A stretch of DNA of 14,991 bases, taken from positions 1 through 14,991 of the forward strand of contig CAYHHE010000073.1 in the NCBI GenBank assembly GCA_964356295.1. The letters are read 5' to 3'. Shown piece by piece: positions 14,971 to 14,991 of this stretch (within the stretch, counting starts at the first letter, position 1; each line of letters begins with the position of its first letter). Below the pieces are notes generated by a model. The model did no database searches and was not told the origin of the DNA. It saw nothing but the letters and a program-made list of their open reading frames with translations. The translations under genes and the position numbers were made by a program. This stretch comes from CAVQGZ01 sp964356295 (GTDB taxonomy: Bacteria > Actinomycetota > Actinomycetes > Jiangellales > Jiangellaceae).

Positions 14971-14991
14971 TCATCCTCACAACGACCACCA

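Noticed and set aside
1..14991. tRNA or rRNA genes
   Set aside because: I saw no cloverleaf-like segment with conserved T-loop sequence and no rRNA signature in the intergenic regions.

Overview
The window is about 15 kb of GC-rich DNA. Its codon third positions are almost all G or C, GTG starts are frequent, and it carries a furA-katG pair of the mycobacterial type, so the host is very probably an actinomycete. I cannot name a genus from the sequence. A run of exactly 100 N (8908-9007) shows this is a draft scaffold join of unknown true length.

Layout. Positions 1-354 hold no convincing gene, and 372-510 is an intergenic repeat built on GATCTTGAC in both orientations. Positions 559-3294 are the oxidative-stress unit: a FurA repressor with a recognisable operator/promoter, then catalase-peroxidase KatG. 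On the minus strand follow an MBL-fold hydrolase (3296-4018), a SAM methyltransferase (4068-4850) and a decayed ECF sigma/zinc anti-sigma pair (4904-5528). Divergent from these is a DUF427 protein (5669-5950), then a decayed redoxin-like remnant (about 5953-6140), an FAD/NAD ferredoxin-reductase-type protein (6334-7548) and an MDR-family quinone-reductase-like protein (7675-8658). The last has a clear promoter with two tandem palindromic operators. Much of the left half is redox or stress related.

Around the gap (8868-9030) lies a TGATCA-type intergenic repeat, and the same repeat core recurs at the right end (14847-14970). Next to the gap is a small cysteine-containing hypothetical protein (9101-9313, minus).

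The right half holds two modules facing each other. A plus-strand operon (9697-12871) encodes a six-helix membrane protein with a soluble helical C-terminus, a class 3 lipase and a small four-helix membrane protein. A minus-strand operon (14684-12911) encodes a trypsin-like serine protease with two C-terminal repeats of about 64 residues, followed by a 97-residue hypothetical protein. The modules meet tail to tail with 39 bases between them. This lipase/protease/membrane-protein cluster is the least explained and potentially most novel part of the window; any functional link between the two halves is inference.
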